Below, one piece after another: positions 34,477 to 48,208 of a DNA stretch of 64,000 nt. Source of the stretch: Clavibacter californiensis. GTDB taxonomy: Bacteria > Actinomycetota > Actinomycetes > Actinomycetales > Microbacteriaceae. The position numbers and the translations under genes are program-made. The stretch spans positions 372,001 to 436,000 of the forward strand of contig NZ_CP040792.1 in the NCBI RefSeq assembly GCF_021952865.1, written 5' to 3'. Position 1 is the first letter of the stretch; each line of letters starts with the position of its first letter. The notes beneath the pieces were generated by a model. That model was not told the DNA's origin and did no database searches. It saw nothing but the letters and a program-made list of their open reading frames with translations.

Positions 34477-35910
34477 ATGTCCGACCGCTCCGACCCGACG
34501 CACGCGATCTGGCAGAAGGTGCTCGCCGCCCTCACCGCGGACGATCGGATCACCCCGCAGCTGCACGGCTTCATCAGCCTCGTGGAGCCCAAGGGCGTCA
34601 TGACCGGCACCCTGTACCTCGAGGTCCCCAACGACCTCACCCGCGGGATGCTCGAGCAGCGCATCCGCGTCCCGCTCCTGAACGCCATCGGCTCGCTCGA
34701 CGAGGCCGCGGGCGTCAGCAACTTCGCCATCGTGGTCAACCCCGAGATCGCGCAGGACGCCTTCGCCCAGCATCCCGAGCCGGCCGCTGAGCAGCCCTAC
34801 ATCGAGACGCCGACCATCACGGCGCCCACGGACAACCCGGGGCTGCCTGCCTCGCCGTCTCGCGGCGACTCGCGTCTCAACCCGAAGTACGGCTTCGACA
34901 CCTTCGTCATCGGCGGGTCCAACCGGTTCGCCCACGCCGCGGCAGTCGCCGTCGCGGAGGCGCCGGCCAAGGCCTACAACCCTCTCTTCATCTACGGAGA
35001 CTCCGGGCTCGGCAAGACCCACCTGCTGCACGCGATCGGCCACTACGCCATCAGCCTCTACCCCGGCATCCGCGTGCGGTACGTGAGCTCCGAGGAGTTC
35101 ACCAACGACTTCATCAACTCGATCGCGAACAACCGGTCCTCGCTGTTCCAGTCGCGCTACCGGGACAACGACATCCTGCTGATCGACGACATCCAGTTCC
35201 TCCAGGGCAAGGACTCCACGCAGGAGGCCTTCTTCCACACCTTCAACACGCTGCACGACCACAACAAGCAGGTGGTGATCACGAGCGACCTGCCGCCGAA
35301 GCACCTCACGGGCTTCGAGGACCGCATGCGCTCCCGCTTCGAGTGGGGCCTCATCACCGACGTGCAGGCGCCCGACCTCGAGACGCGCATCGCGATCCTC
35401 AGGAAGAAGGCGCAGAGCGAGAAGCTGCAGGTGCCGGACGACATCCTCGAGTACATGGCCACCAAGGTCACGTCGAACATCCGCGAGCTCGAGGGCACGC
35501 TGATCCGCGTGACGGCGTTCGCGAGCCTCAACAAGACGCCCGTCGACCTCGCGCTCGTGCAGACGGTCCTGAAGGACCTGATCACGCTGGACGAGGACAA
35601 CGTCATCGCTCCGGTCGACATCATCAACCACACCGCTGCCTACTTCAAGCTCACCGTCGATGACCTCTACGGCTCGTCCCGGTCCCAGGCCGTGGCCACG
35701 GCACGCCAGATCGCCATGTACCTGTGCCGCGAGCTGACCAACCTCTCGCTGCCCAAGATCGGTCAGCTGTTCGGCAACCGGGACCACACGACGGTCATGT
35801 ACGCCAACAAGAAGATCACCGAGCTCATGAAGGAGCGCCGCTCCATCTACAACCAGGTGACGGAGCTCACGAGCCGGATCAAGCAGAACCACCGCTACGG
35901 CAAGATGTGA
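34477..35910 (+). CDS. dnaA: Chromosomal replication initiator DnaA
   Basis: 477 residues. Domain I at the N-terminus ([18 protein letters not shown]), variable acidic/Pro linker near 95-130, AAA+ domain with [17 protein letters not shown] near 175-191 and [11 protein letters not shown] near 231, sensor 2 region, and C-terminal DNA-binding domain with the signature [15 protein letters not shown] near 434-448. The ATG at 34477 is preceded by atgggga; upstream in-frame ATG lacks support. Confidence 0.98.
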   Translation: MSDRSDPTHAIWQKVLAALTADDRITPQLHGFISLVEPKGVMTGTLYLEVPNDLTRGMLEQRIRVPLLNAIGSLDEAAGVSNFAIVVNPEIAQDAFAQHPEPAAEQPYIETPTITAPTDNPGLPASPSRGDSRLNPKYGFDTFVIGGSNRFAHAAAVAVAEAPAKAYNPLFIYGDSGLGKTHLLHAIGHYAISLYPGIRVRYVSSEEFTNDFINSIANNRSSLFQSRYRDNDILLIDDIQFLQGKDSTQEAFFHTFNTLHDHNKQVVITSDLPPKHLTGFEDRMRSRFEWGLITDVQAPDLETRIAILRKKAQSEKLQVPDDILEYMATKVTSNIRELEGTLIRVTAFASLNKTPVDLALVQTVLKDLITLDEDNVIAPVDIINHTAAYFKLTVDDLYGSSRSQAVATARQIAMYLCRELTNLSLPKIGQLFGNRDHTTVMYANKKITELMKERRSIYNQVTELTSRIKQNHRYGKM

Positions 35911-35956
35911 CGCCGTCTGCACGCGCCTCAGCGGCGCGGGCAGTGGACGAGGCAGG

Positions 35957-35990
35957 AGAAGGGGTCGGACCACGAGGTCCGGCCCCTTCT
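35957..35990 (+). terminator. Terminator after dnaA
   Basis: 15-bp stem with one G-U wobble (35957-35971 with 35976-35990) and loop acga. Confidence 0.75.
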
Positions 35991-36105
35991 GCGCGTCCGG
36001 GCGACAGCAGCAGCCCGACGCCGACCGGCCCGGCGACGACGGCTGGCACGCTCTGGAGGACTGCTCCGTGGGAGGGGCAGAGCCTCACAAGGGCTGGATC
36101 CGCCG

Positions 36106-36345
36106 TTCCCCACAGTGTGCACAGAGTGTGGATAACTGTGGAGAACCGCCGGAGCCGATGTGGGTTCACGGACGCCGCCTGTGGAACCGACATCGTCGCG
36201 CCGGTGGCATCCCGCCGAGTCCCCAGGCCGCTCCACACCCGTCCCACAACTTCCAGACGTGTAGTTCCCGCTCGATGACGGGGACTCCGGGAGTTGTCCA
36301 CAGATTCCACAGCGGTTAAGACTATTGATCCTTAAACCCTTCATT
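36106..36345. other. oriC: DnaA boxes and AT-rich unwinding element
   Basis: In the 545-bp dnaA-dnaN gap. DnaA boxes: TTCCCCACA-like at 36106-36114, TGTGGATAA at 36127-36135 (perfect, minus), TGTGGAGAA at 36137-36145 (one mismatch, minus) and TTGTCCACA at 36294-36302 (perfect, plus). The last is followed immediately by the most AT-rich stretch nearby (36313-36345), which contains TTAAG...CTTAA. Gene context, box cluster and AT-rich patch agree on the replication origin. Confidence 0.88.
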
Positions 36346-36411
36346 GGATGTCGCCCAAGAACCTCAGGGTGTGGAGGGATCGACGGTCGTGGGGTCCCCC
36401 GTCGGCACGGC

Positions 36412-36417
36412 TAGCAT
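36412..36417 (+). promoter_or_regulatory. Candidate dnaN -10
   Basis: TAGCAT, leader about 33 nt; ribosome site gagggg before GTG 36456. Confidence 0.4.
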
Positions 36418-36455
36418 TGACCGACAAATCTTCCGCTCATCGAGGGGTCCACAAC

Positions 36456-37607
36456 GTGAAGTTCCAAGTCAACAGGGACGTCTTCAGCGAGGCGGTGTCC
36501 TTCGCCGTCAAGCTCCTCCCGCAGCGCACGACCCTCCCGATCCTGAGCGGGGTGCTCATCGAGGCGACCGAGGACGGACTGACGCTGTCGTCGTTCGACT
36601 ACGAGGTCTCCGCACGCACGCAGATCCAGGCGGACATCGATGAGCCCGGCCGCGTGCTGGTCTCCGGCCGTCTGCTCGCCGACATCGCGAACCGCCTCCC
36701 GAACGCCCCGGTGCGGTTCACCACCGAGGACTCCAAGATCACGGTCTCGTGCGGATCAGCGCACTTCACGCTGCTGAGCATGCCCGTCGAGGAGTACCCG
36801 ACCCTGCCGCAGATCTCAGAGCAGTCCGGCCTCCTGCCGGCCGAGCAGTTCGCCGCCGCGGTCTCGCAGGTCGCCGTCGCGGCGTCACGCGACGACGTGA
36901 CGCCCGTGATCACCGGCGTCCAGCTCGAGGTGGGGGAGATGAGCCTCGGCTTGATCGCCACGGACCGCTACCGCGTGGCCGTGCGCGAGATCGACTGGGA
37001 CGGCGGCGACTCCACGACCGACGCCACCACCCGCACCGCCCTGGTGCCCGCCCGCACCCTGCAGGAGATCGGCAAGACCTTCGGTCACAGCGGCACCATC
37101 TCGGTCGCCATCACCGACACCGACGACCGCCAGCTCATCGCGTTCAGCGCAGACAGGAAGACCGTCACGTCGCTGCTGATCCGCGGCAACTTCCCGCCGG
37201 TCAAGCGCCTCTTCCCCGAGACGGTCGACAACTACGCGGTCATCAACACGGCCGACCTCATCGAGGCGACGCGGCGCGTCCAGCTCGTGCTGGAGCGAGA
37301 GGCGGCCCTCCGGTTCACCTTCACGATCGACGGCCTCACCCTCGAGGCCATCGGATCCGAGCACGCGCAGGCATCGGAGAGCATCGACGCCCTCCTGACG
37401 GGCGTCGACACCGTGGTGTCGCTGAAGCCCCAGTTCCTGCTGGACGGCCTCGGCGCCGTCCACTCCGAGTTCGTCCGGCTCTCGTTCACGAAGACGGACA
37501 ACCCCAACAAGCCCGGCCCCGTGCTCATCACGAGCCAGTCCTCCAAGGACCAGGCCGGCGCTGACAACTACCGGTACCTGCTGCAGCCGAACCTGCTGCT
37601 CCGCTAG
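36456..37607 (+). CDS. dnaN: DNA polymerase III beta subunit (sliding clamp)
   Basis: 383 residues, three repeated clamp domains. Starts KFQVNRDVFSEAVSFAVKLLP; the C-terminal peptide-binding rim and the closing YRYLLQPNLLLR (equivalent of the usual ...P(M/V)R(L) end) are present. Dimer encircles DNA and tethers polymerase. GTG start by ribosome site. Confidence 0.97.
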   Translation: MKFQVNRDVFSEAVSFAVKLLPQRTTLPILSGVLIEATEDGLTLSSFDYEVSARTQIQADIDEPGRVLVSGRLLADIANRLPNAPVRFTTEDSKITVSCGSAHFTLLSMPVEEYPTLPQISEQSGLLPAEQFAAAVSQVAVAASRDDVTPVITGVQLEVGEMSLGLIATDRYRVAVREIDWDGGDSTTDATTRTALVPARTLQEIGKTFGHSGTISVAITDTDDRQLIAFSADRKTVTSLLIRGNFPPVKRLFPETVDNYAVINTADLIEATRRVQLVLEREAALRFTFTIDGLTLEAIGSEHAQASESIDALLTGVDTVVSLKPQFLLDGLGAVHSEFVRLSFTKTDNPNKPGPVLITSQSSKDQAGADNYRYLLQPNLLLR

Positions 37608-37627
37608 ACCGCGATCAAGGAGAGAAC

Positions 37628-38515
37628 ATGCACATCGGACTCGTTGGACTCGGCAAGATGGGTGCCCGCATGCGCGCGCGCCTCGAGGCGAACGGCATCG
37701 AGGTGACCGGCTACGACACGAACCCCGACGTCTCTGACGTGGCCACGCTCGACGACCTCGCCGCCGCGCTGCCCACCCCGCGCCTCGTCTGGGTCATGGT
37801 CCCGGCCGGCAAGGTCACCCAGAACGTCGTGGGCGACCTCGCCCGCATCCTGGAGCCGGGCGACCTCGTGATCGACGGCGGCAACTCCAAGTTCACCGAC
37901 GACTTCGCGCATGCGGGACTGCTCGCGGAGAAGGGGATCGACTTCGTCGACGCCGGCGTCTCGGGCGGCGTGTGGGGCCTCGAGAACGGATACGGCCTCA
38001 TGGTCGGCGGTCCGGTCGAGCAGGTCCAGCGGGCGATGCCCGTGTTCGACGCGCTGCGTCCCGAGGGACCCCGCGAGGAGGGCTTCGTCCACGTCGGCGA
38101 CTCCGGCGCGGGGCACTACGCGAAGATGGTCCACAACGGCATCGAGTACGCGATGATGCAGTCGTTCGCCGAGGGCTACGAGCTCCTCGCGGCGCGCAAG
38201 GACATCATCAAGGACGTCACCGGCACGTTCGAGGCGTGGCAGCGGGGCACGGTCGTCCGCTCCTGGCTGCTCGAGCTCCTGGTCAAGGCGCTCAAGGAGG
38301 ACCCGGGCTTCGAGGACATCGAGGGCTTCGTGCAGGACTCGGGCGAGGGCCGGTGGACCATCGAGGAGGCGCTCGACAACGCCGTCCCGATGCCCGCCAT
38401 CAGCGCGTCGATCTTCGCGCGTTTCTCCTCCCGCCAGGAGGACTCCCCGGCCATGAAGGCCGTCGCGGCGCTGCGCAACCAGTTCGGCGGCCACTCGGTG
38501 CAGAAGAAGTCCTGA
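37628..38515 (+). CDS. gnd: 6-phosphogluconate dehydrogenase, decarboxylating (short NAD-type)
   Basis: 295 residues. Rossmann start MHIGLVGLGKMGARM, VIDGGNSKFTDD near 82, DAGVSGGVWGLENGYGLMVGG near 110, catalytic HNGIEYAMMQ near 171. The length matches the short GntZ/YqeC-type family (about 300 aa), not the 470-residue form, so NAD+ preference is likely. Oxidises 6-phosphogluconate to ribulose 5-phosphate. Its place between dnaN and recF is an actinobacterial feature; 20-bp gap, ribosome site aaggaga. Confidence 0.94.
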   Translation: MHIGLVGLGKMGARMRARLEANGIEVTGYDTNPDVSDVATLDDLAAALPTPRLVWVMVPAGKVTQNVVGDLARILEPGDLVIDGGNSKFTDDFAHAGLLAEKGIDFVDAGVSGGVWGLENGYGLMVGGPVEQVQRAMPVFDALRPEGPREEGFVHVGDSGAGHYAKMVHNGIEYAMMQSFAEGYELLAARKDIIKDVTGTFEAWQRGTVVRSWLLELLVKALKEDPGFEDIEGFVQDSGEGRWTIEEALDNAVPMPAISASIFARFSSRQEDSPAMKAVAALRNQFGGHSVQKKS

Positions 38516-38522
38516 CCACCGG

Positions 38523-39737
38523 ATGATCGTCCGTCACCTCTTCCTGGGTGACTTCCGCAACTACACTCGCGCGGACGTCGCGCTCCTGCCCGGTGCCACC
38601 CTCTTCGTGGGGAGCAACGGGCAGGGCAAGACGAACCTGGTGGAGGCGCTGGGCTTCCTGAGCACGCTCGGGTCGCACCGCGTCTCCACCGACCAGGCCC
38701 TCATCCGGCAGGGTGCCGAATCCGCGGTGATCCGGGCGCTGCTGCAGCATGCGGGCCGAGAGCTCCGGGTCGAGGTGCAGATCAACCGGTCCTCGGCCAA
38801 TCGCGCGCAGGTCAACAGCACGCCGACCAAGCCGCGCGAGCTGCCGCGGTACTTCTCGAGCGTGCTGTTCGCGCCCGAGGACCTGGCCCTCGTGCGCGGG
38901 GATCCGTCGGGGCGTCGCCGGCTGCTCGACCAGCTGCTCGTGCTGCGCACGCCGCGGCTCGCTGGCGTGCTGTCGGACTACGACCGGGCGTTGAAGCAGC
39001 GCAACACGCTGCTGAAGTCGGCGCGGGCGCGCGGGATGAAGGCCGACCAGCTGGGGACGCTCGACATCTGGGACGAGCGGCTCGTCGCGATCGGATCGCA
39101 GATCATCGCAGCGCGCGGCGCCCTGGTCGAGGCGCTGCAGCCGGAGCTGGCGCGCGCGTACCTTGCCGTGGCGGGATCCGACCACGGGCCCTCCGCGAGT
39201 CCGGAGCTGAGCATCCTCGCGGATGACCCGGGTGAGGATGACGTCGCGGACGAGACGGGCGGGCGCGATGGCGGCCGCTTCACGCGGACCGAGAACGTCG
39301 TGCCGGTCTTCGCCGCGGCCATCGCGCGGATGCGACCACGCGAGCTCGAGCGGGGCCTGACCCTGGTCGGCCCGCATCGGGACGACGTGCTGTTCCGGCT
39401 CAACGGGTTACCCGCGAAGGGCTATGCCAGCCACGGGGAGTCGTGGTCGTTCGCCCTCGCGTTGAAGCTCGCCTCGGCGGAGCTGCTGCGACGCGACTCG
39501 CAGACGGGGGATCCCGTGCTGATCCTCGACGACGTGTTCGCCGAGCTCGACCAGGCCAGACGCGGGCGGCTGGCGGAGGCCGTCACCGGCTTCGAGCAGG
39601 TGCTGATCACCGCGGCCGTGTTCGAGGACGTGCCCGCGCACCTGGCGGCGAACGCCGTGCACATCCGGGCCGGGGAGATCGTGGACGCTCCGGCGCCTGC
39701 ATCGGCATCCGACGCCGAGGATGGGGGAGCGGCATGA
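38523..39737 (+). CDS. recF: DNA replication and repair protein RecF
   Basis: SMC-like ATPase that helps load RecA at gaps. 404 residues: Walker A GSNGQGKTNLVEAL near 31-44, signature region ESWSFALALKLASAELL, Walker B VLILDDVFAELD near 332. Contains an actinobacterial insertion around residues 225-260 (acidic/Gly-rich). Its stop overlaps the dciA start (ATGA). Confidence 0.95.
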   Translation: MIVRHLFLGDFRNYTRADVALLPGATLFVGSNGQGKTNLVEALGFLSTLGSHRVSTDQALIRQGAESAVIRALLQHAGRELRVEVQINRSSANRAQVNSTPTKPRELPRYFSSVLFAPEDLALVRGDPSGRRRLLDQLLVLRTPRLAGVLSDYDRALKQRNTLLKSARARGMKADQLGTLDIWDERLVAIGSQIIAARGALVEALQPELARAYLAVAGSDHGPSASPELSILADDPGEDDVADETGGRDGGRFTRTENVVPVFAAAIARMRPRELERGLTLVGPHRDDVLFRLNGLPAKGYASHGESWSFALALKLASAELLRRDSQTGDPVLILDDVFAELDQARRGRLAEAVTGFEQVLITAAVFEDVPAHLAANAVHIRAGEIVDAPAPASASDAEDGGAA

Positions 39738-40246
39738 TCCCCCGCGCACCTGACGGCGGTCCGATGCCCGAGTCGGAGGCGGTGGCGGTCTACCGCCGGT
39801 TCCGCAAGGTGTTCGGCGACGCGTCCGTCCGCTCGCCGTCGGCGCGGAAGCGCCGCGAGCAGAAGGCCGGCAGCTCGCCGTTCCAACCCGGACGGGATCC
39901 CGACTCGCTCGGGAACGTGATGGACTCGCTCACCTCGCGGATGGGCTGGACGTCATCGCTGTCGCAGGCCGAGCTCATGGCCGCGTGGACGACCATCGCC
40001 GGCGAGGAGACGGCCGTGCACTCGTCCCCCGTCGGGATCGAGGACGGCCTCCTCACCGTCGAGTGCGAGTCGACGGCGTGGGCCACTCAGCTGCGGTTGA
40101 TGCGCGTGGAGATCACGACGCGCATCGCCGAGCGCTTCCCCGACGCGGGCATCCGGTCGATCCGCTTCCAGGGGCCGAACGCCCCGTCCTGGAAAAAGGG
40201 TCCCAGGTCGATCCCAGGGCGGGGCCCGCGCGATACCTACGGCTAG
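39734..40246 (+). CDS. DciA-type protein (DUF721), helicase loader family
   Basis: 170 residues. The N-terminal half is basic and disordered; the DUF721 domain runs from about 60 (SLTSRMGWTSSLSQAELMAAWTTIAGEETAVHS) to 145 with the KH-like end LTVECESTAWATQLRLM. DciA is the ancestral loader or operator of DnaB helicase where dnaC/dnaI is missing; neither is seen here. Translationally coupled to recF. Confidence 0.9.
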   Translation: MIPRAPDGGPMPESEAVAVYRRFRKVFGDASVRSPSARKRREQKAGSSPFQPGRDPDSLGNVMDSLTSRMGWTSSLSQAELMAAWTTIAGEETAVHSSPVGIEDGLLTVECESTAWATQLRLMRVEITTRIAERFPDAGIRSIRFQGPNAPSWKKGPRSIPGRGPRDTYG

Positions 40247-40323
40247 GGAGGCGAATCAGGTCACCCCCGTCGCGAAAGCGCCTCAGCGGGCCGGATAGAG
40301 AGGTGCGGAGCCTACTACTGCGA

Positions 40324-40329
40324 TAGAAT
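40324..40329 (+). promoter_or_regulatory. Candidate gyrB -10
   Basis: TAGAAT, giving a leader of about 100 nt before ATG 40436. Confidence 0.45.
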
Positions 40330-40378
40330 GAGGGGTCGCCCGCAGTCCAGGGACGACGGTCCCCGGATCATCCCGTGA

Positions 40379-42481
<2,103 letters not shown>

Positions 42482-42563
42482 TCGACCGGGCGGCGGCATG
42501 GCCAGATGCCGACCGCCGCCCCATGCCGACCCCACGATCCACCGACCTCTGAACGGGACCTCC

Positions 42564-45243
<2,680 letters not shown>

Positions 45244-45251
<8 letters not shown>

Positions 45252-45651
45252 TGTCGCCGAGAAGCTCGCGAAGAAGTCGTCGCGGGCCACCACCACCAAG
45301 CAGGTTCGTCTCAAGCTCGTCTACGTCGACTTCTGGTCGGCGCTGAAGCTCGCGTTCCTCTTCTCCGTGGTGCTCGGCATCGTCACCGTCGTCGCGACGT
45401 TCCTCATCTACGTCGTGCTGCAGACCACGAACGTGTTCGGCACGGTCGACCAGCTGTTCCAGGAGGTGTCCGGATCCGCGGACTTCTCCCTCCAGGATGT
45501 CTTCGGCCTGGGCCAGGTGCTCGGCTTCGCGATCGTCGTCGCCGTGCTCAACATCGTCGTCGGCACCGTGCTCGGCGCCGTGGCCGCGCTGCTCTACAAC
45601 CTGAGCGTGCGCATCACGGGCGGCGTCCTCGTCGGCTTCACCAACGCGTAG
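45244..45651 (+). CDS. DUF3566 transmembrane protein
   Basis: 135 residues: basic N-terminus ([32 protein letters not shown]) and two long membrane helices. Conserved directly after gyrA in actinobacteria; role unknown. ATG 45244 lies inside the last codons of gyrA (8-base overlap), so it is co-translated. Confidence 0.88.
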
Positions 45652-45680
45652 CCGATTGGGAGAAACGGGCAGGCGTACGG

Positions 45681-45686
45681 TAACGT
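45681..45686 (+). promoter_or_regulatory. Candidate -10 for tRNA-Ile
   Basis: TAACGT with TTGGGA (45656-45661) 19 bp upstream; tRNA body starts 14 nt later. Confidence 0.35.
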
Positions 45687-45699
45687 GTACCTGCCCGAT

Positions 45700-45776
45700 G
45701 GGGATATAGCTCAGTTGGTTAGAGCGCTTCACTGATAATGAAGAGGTCCCAGGTTCAAATCCTGGTATCCCCACCA
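45700..45776 (+). tRNA. tRNA-Ile (GAT)
   Basis: Acceptor GGGGATA/TATCCCC pairs fully; anticodon loop ctGATaa between cttca/tgaag; T-loop ttcaaat; CCA encoded (45774-45776). Confidence 0.97.
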
Positions 45777-45856
45777 ACACCCCCGGATGCGCATGATCCG
45801 GGGGCATGGCGGGAAGCGAGTCGGTAGATCGCACGGCGATCCGAGGCTCGCCGATC

Positions 45857-45929
45857 GGGGTCATAGCTCAATTGGTAGAGCGCCTGCTTTGCAAGCAGGA
45901 GGTCCGGGGTTCGATTCCCCGTGACTCCA
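45857..45929 (+). tRNA. tRNA-Ala (TGC)
   Basis: Acceptor GGGGTCA/TGACTCC (one G-U); anticodon loop ttTGCaa between cctgc/gcagg; T-loop ttcgatt. CCA is not encoded. Gap of 80 bp from tRNA-Ile; gyrA-tRNA-Ile-tRNA-Ala is the standard order. Confidence 0.97.
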
Positions 45930-45991
45930 CATCTCGCCCGTCACCGGGCGCCTTCCACTCCTCGCGCTCCGCTCGCGCCCGGTCGAACGAC

Positions 45992-46025
45992 GAAGGCCCG
46001 GGCACCTCTCGGTGTCCGGGCCTTC
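45992..46025. terminator. Terminator between tRNA-Ala and the convergent membrane-protein gene
   Basis: 15-bp stem with one G-U (45992-46006 with 46011-46025), loop tctc; in the convergent gap. Confidence 0.75.
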
Positions 46026-46057
46026 TGCGGATCGCACCTGCGACCGAGGAGCCGTGA

Positions 46058-46696
46058 TCAGCTCGCGGGCTGGTCCTTCGCGATCGCGTCGACGGCCTCG
46101 GGCTCGTCGTCGGCGATCCACAGGTCGTCGTCCGCGCGGAACGTCTGGTACAGCGCGTAGCCGACGCCGCCGACCACGACGACGCCGAGCGCGATGAGGG
46201 CGACACCGCCGAAGCCGAGGCCCTTCTTCGCGGGAGCGACCTGCGGGACGTATCGACCCACGTAGGAGCGGCCGTTGTCGACGTAGTGCTTGCCGAACTC
46301 CTGCGCCTTGGAGGAGACCTTGCCGGCCTTCTTGACCGCGTCCTTCACCTGCTTGCTGTTGCGGATGCCCTCGGTGGCGGCGACCGCGGATCCGGCTGCA
46401 CCGGCGACGGCAGGGAGGACCGTGTGGGTGAAGCCCTTGTAGGCGGAGTCGGCCGCGGTGCGCACTCGCTCGGCGCCAGCCTCGTAGCCGGGACGGATGT
46501 GGTCGTCGACGCCGCGCTTGACGGCGGGGACGACGTGCTGGTCGGACAGCTTGCGGGCGGTGTGCGCGGCCTCGGCCACGACGACGTTGGCCCGGTCGAG
46601 GACCTCGCGCTGCTCCTTGAGGACGGCGGCCGCGTGGGTGCGGAGCTTCGCCAACTCCTTCTTGTTCTTGCGTGACAGACCCAAGGGGACCTCCAT
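46058..46696 (-). CDS. Membrane-anchored helical protein of unknown function
   Basis: 212 residues. A long charged helical part (residues about 10-130, rich in K/A/E/V, probable coiled coil), a K-rich stretch SKQVKDAVKKAGKVSSKAQEFG, one membrane helix near 170-190 (GFGGVALIALGVVVVGGVGYALYQTF), and an acidic tail with DDDLWIADDEPE. The W-acidic tail is typical of actinobacterial single-span proteins near this tRNA locus. ATG 46696 has ggtgt-like upstream sequence only. Confidence 0.72.
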   Translation of the reverse strand: MEVPLGLSRKNKKELAKLRTHAAAVLKEQREVLDRANVVVAEAAHTARKLSDQHVVPAVKRGVDDHIRPGYEAGAERVRTAADSAYKGFTHTVLPAVAGAAGSAVAATEGIRNSKQVKDAVKKAGKVSSKAQEFGKHYVDNGRSYVGRYVPQVAPAKKGLGFGGVALIALGVVVVGGVGYALYQTFRADDDLWIADDEPEAVDAIAKDQPAS

Positions 46697-46793
46697 CGGT
46701 GTGATTTCGCCAGGATCTTCAGTCTGGCACGGGTGCCTCTGCGGGCAAACACGACGGACCCTGTGCGTCCCCCGAGTCCCAGCTCCGCCATGA

Positions 46794-46799
46794 GACCAT
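46794..46799 (+). promoter_or_regulatory. -10 element, leaderless cyclophilin gene
   Basis: GACCAT exactly 6 nt before ATG 46806. Confidence 0.45.
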
Positions 46800-46805
46800 T
46801 GCTCC

Positions 46806-47345
46806 ATGTCTGCGCACACTCACGTCGCCACCATGACGACCAACCACGGCACCATCGTCCTCAACCTCTTCGGGTCCCACGCGCCCCAGACCGTCGAGAA
46901 CTTCGTCGGCCTCGCCACGGGCGAGAAGGAGTGGACCCACCCCCAGACCGGCAAGAAGTCGACCGACCCGCTCTACGACGGCGTCGTCTTCCACCGCATC
47001 ATCAAGGACTTCATGCTCCAGGGCGGCGACCCGCTCGGCCAGGGCACCGGCGGACCGGGCTACCAGTTCGACGACGAGATCAGCCGCGACCTCGACTTCT
47101 CCATGCCCTACATCCTCGCCATGGCCAACGCCGGCACGCAGGGCGGTCGCGGCACGAACGGCTCGCAGTTCTTCATCACCACGGCGCCCACCACCTGGCT
47201 CCAGGGCAAGCACACGATCTTCGGCGAGGTCGCCGACGAGGCGTCCAAGAAGGTCGTCGACGCGCTCAACGCGGTCCCGACCGACGGCCGCGACCGTCCC
47301 CGCGAGGACGTCGTGATCGAGAGCGTCACCGTCGAGAAGGTCTGA
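46806..47345 (+). CDS. ppiA: Peptidyl-prolyl cis-trans isomerase (cyclophilin)
   Basis: Cytoplasmic cyclophilin, 179 residues, no signal peptide. Active-site motifs FHRIIKDFMLQGGDP near 60-74, NGSQFFITTAPTTWLQGKHTIFGEV near 117-141, with the expected R, F, M, Q, F, W and H. Assists proline isomerisation in folding. Its TGA shares one base with the ATG of the rhomboid gene. Confidence 0.95.
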   Translation: MSAHTHVATMTTNHGTIVLNLFGSHAPQTVENFVGLATGEKEWTHPQTGKKSTDPLYDGVVFHRIIKDFMLQGGDPLGQGTGGPGYQFDDEISRDLDFSMPYILAMANAGTQGGRGTNGSQFFITTAPTTWLQGKHTIFGEVADEASKKVVDALNAVPTDGRDRPREDVVIESVTVEKV

Positions 47346-48208
47346 TGACCGACTCACCCCGTACGGCGGCCGACCGCTGCTACCGGCACCCCGACCGGCA
47401 GAGCTTCGTGCTGTGCCAGCGATGCGGGCGGACCATCTGCCCCGAGTGCCAGACGCCGGCCGCCGTCGGGGTGATCTGCCCCGAGGACATGAAGGAGCAG
47501 CGTCGCACCGCTCCCCGTTCCCGGGCGTCCTTCGTCACGCGGATGACGCGGAGCTCCGCGCCCGTCGTGACGTACGGGATCATGGCGGTCTGCGCCGTCG
47601 TCTGGATCCTGCAGGTGCTGCCCGTCGTCGGCGCATACGTGACCACGTCGCTGTGGTTCGCCCCCGTCTACGGCAGCGTCGCCTCCGGCGCCTACGAACC
47701 GTGGCGCATGCTCACGAGCGCCTTCACGCACTCGCCCGACAGCATCCTCCACATCGTCTTCAACATGCTGTCGGTATTCGTCTTCGGCCGCGTCCTCGAG
47801 CCCATGCTCGGCCGCGCCCGCTTCCTCGGCCTCTTCCTGATCTCGGCGCTCGGCGGATCCCTGGCCGTCGAGGTCATCGGTTCCGCCATGGGCGAGCCGC
47901 TGCAAGCCGTCGTCGGCGCCTCCGGCGCGATCTTCGGGCTGATGGGCGGCTACTTCGTGCTCGCCCGCAAGCTGGGCGGCAACGTGGGTCCTCTCCTCGG
48001 CATCATCGTGATCAACCTGCTGCTCGGCTTCGTCGTGCAGGGTGTCTCCTGGCAGGCCCACGTCGGCGGCCTGGTGACGGGAGCGCTCGTGGCGCTCGTC
48101 CTCCTGCGGACGCGGGACGCCCGCCAGCGGGGTGCTCAGATCGGCACCCTGGCGGGCCTCGCGGTGGCCATCGTCGTCGCGGCCGCCGTGTTCCCCGTCG
48201 CCGTCTGA
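47345..48208 (+). CDS. Rhomboid family intramembrane serine protease with N-terminal zinc finger
   Basis: 287 residues. N-terminal B-box-like zinc module (CYRHPDRQSFVLCQRCGRTICPEC, residues about 12-35), then six membrane helices. The catalytic dyad is visible: Ser in GASGAIFGLMGGY near 196 and His in QAHVGGLVTG near 234; HIVFNMLSVFVFG provides the oxyanion HN motif. Cuts transmembrane substrates within the bilayer; targets unknown. Starts on the stop of the cyclophilin gene. Confidence 0.93.
   Translation: MTDSPRTAADRCYRHPDRQSFVLCQRCGRTICPECQTPAAVGVICPEDMKEQRRTAPRSRASFVTRMTRSSAPVVTYGIMAVCAVVWILQVLPVVGAYVTTSLWFAPVYGSVASGAYEPWRMLTSAFTHSPDSILHIVFNMLSVFVFGRVLEPMLGRARFLGLFLISALGGSLAVEVIGSAMGEPLQAVVGASGAIFGLMGGYFVLARKLGGNVGPLLGIIVINLLLGFVVQGVSWQAHVGGLVTGALVALVLLRTRDARQRGAQIGTLAGLAVAIVVAAAVFPVAV

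Noticed and set aside
45700-45929. tRNA pair or tRNA-Leu as an integration site for a mobile element
   Set aside because: No integrase, no duplicated 3' tRNA ends and housekeeping genes on both sides.
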